DNA of 6,156 nucleotides from Candidatus Aminicenantota bacterium. GTDB taxonomy: Bacteria > Acidobacteriota > Aminicenantia > Aminicenantales > Aminicenantaceae. Shown one piece after another: positions 6,021 through 6,156 of the stretch; the stretch's first letter is position 1, and each line of letters begins with the position of its first letter. The notes beneath the pieces were generated by a model. It saw nothing but the letters and a program-made list of their open reading frames with translations. It made no database searches and was not told the origin of the DNA. A program made the translations under genes and the position numbers. The stretch spans positions 1 through 6,156 of the forward strand of contig JAGLRY010000394.1 of NCBI GenBank assembly GCA_023135995.1, given 5' to 3'.

Positions 6021-6065
6021 TGTTCAATAAAAGGAATATGTTGAGAAAACCTATATAAATAGTGG

Positions 6066-6134
6066 TTCAATCTTGATGACTCAGTTGTCTTGACCATTGA
6101 GAAAAAGTATACTCAAGACTATGACAAGATTGAA
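6066..6134. repeat. Nested inverted repeats (stem-loop potential)
   Basis: TTCAATCTTG (6066-6075) is a perfect 10-bp inverse of CAAGATTGAA (6125-6134). Inside it, GTCTTGA (6087-6093) is a perfect 7-bp inverse of TCAAGAC (6113-6119), leaving a 19-base loop. The arms are in nested order, so a single two-part hairpin is possible. No T-run follows. It lies just inside the element that begins at 5998 and may be a subterminal transposase site or a translation-blocking leader structure. Confidence 0.4.
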
Positions 6135-6156
6135 TTGGAATTAAGTGAAATGGTGA

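Larger units (their letters stand above)
5896..6156. other. Right-edge non-coding region
   Basis: Apart from the repeat copy at 5998-6020 and the inverted repeats at 6066-6134, this AT-rich stretch shows no gene with a credible start and ribosome binding site. One plus-strand frame is open from 6063 (just after a TAG) to the window edge and encodes a charged stretch containing LTIEKKYTQDYDKIELELSEM. It could be the beginning of a gene that continues outside, possibly the transposase of the element whose end is at 5998. It has no ATG start with a Shine-Dalgarno sequence, and I do not recognise it. Confidence 0.2.

Overview
The window looks like a piece of an anaerobic Desulfobacterota (deltaproteobacterial) chromosome. 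This is inferred from gene style: a soluble GAF-type histidine kinase of a kind common in that group, an NtrC-type sigma-54 activator, a catabolic-looking glutamate dehydrogenase and a TRAP transporter subunit. No marker gene fixes the taxon. All four clear genes lie on the minus strand, so transcription runs from right to left.

Right part (3940-6156). Positions 5668-6156 hold no convincing gene. They carry a 129-bp MITE-like element (5767-5895) with perfect 19-bp terminal inverted repeats, a third copy of the same repeat at 5998-6020 that looks like the left end of another element running off the window, and a nested inverted repeat at 6066-6134. Next comes a membrane-free histidine kinase (3940-5667). 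One base after its stop is its partner, an NtrC-family response regulator with an intact GAFTGA loop (2604-3938, TTG start).

Middle (857-2603). A 271-bp intergenic region separates the regulator from gdhA. It contains a textbook sigma-54 promoter (TGGCAC-N5-TTGC) firing into gdhA with a predicted 26-nt leader, and three inverted repeats upstream of it that are candidate activator sites. The glutamate dehydrogenase is 491 residues long and carries an N-terminal extension with four cysteines (CX2CX5CX11C). A strong intrinsic terminator (788-820) ends its transcript.

Left part (1-856). Opposite the terminator, on the plus strand, lies a short broken fragment resembling the first membrane helix of a sodium/solute symporter. 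A complete dctQ-type small TRAP permease gene (87-563) follows with its own sigma-70-like promoter, but no dctP lies upstream and no dctM starts within the 86 bases left downstream.

The best reading is a small regulatory circuit: a cytoplasmic signal is sensed by the kinase, passed to the sigma-54 activator, and used to switch on gdhA, the only gene here with a clear sigma-54 promoter. The link between the regulator and gdhA is inference from position and promoter type.
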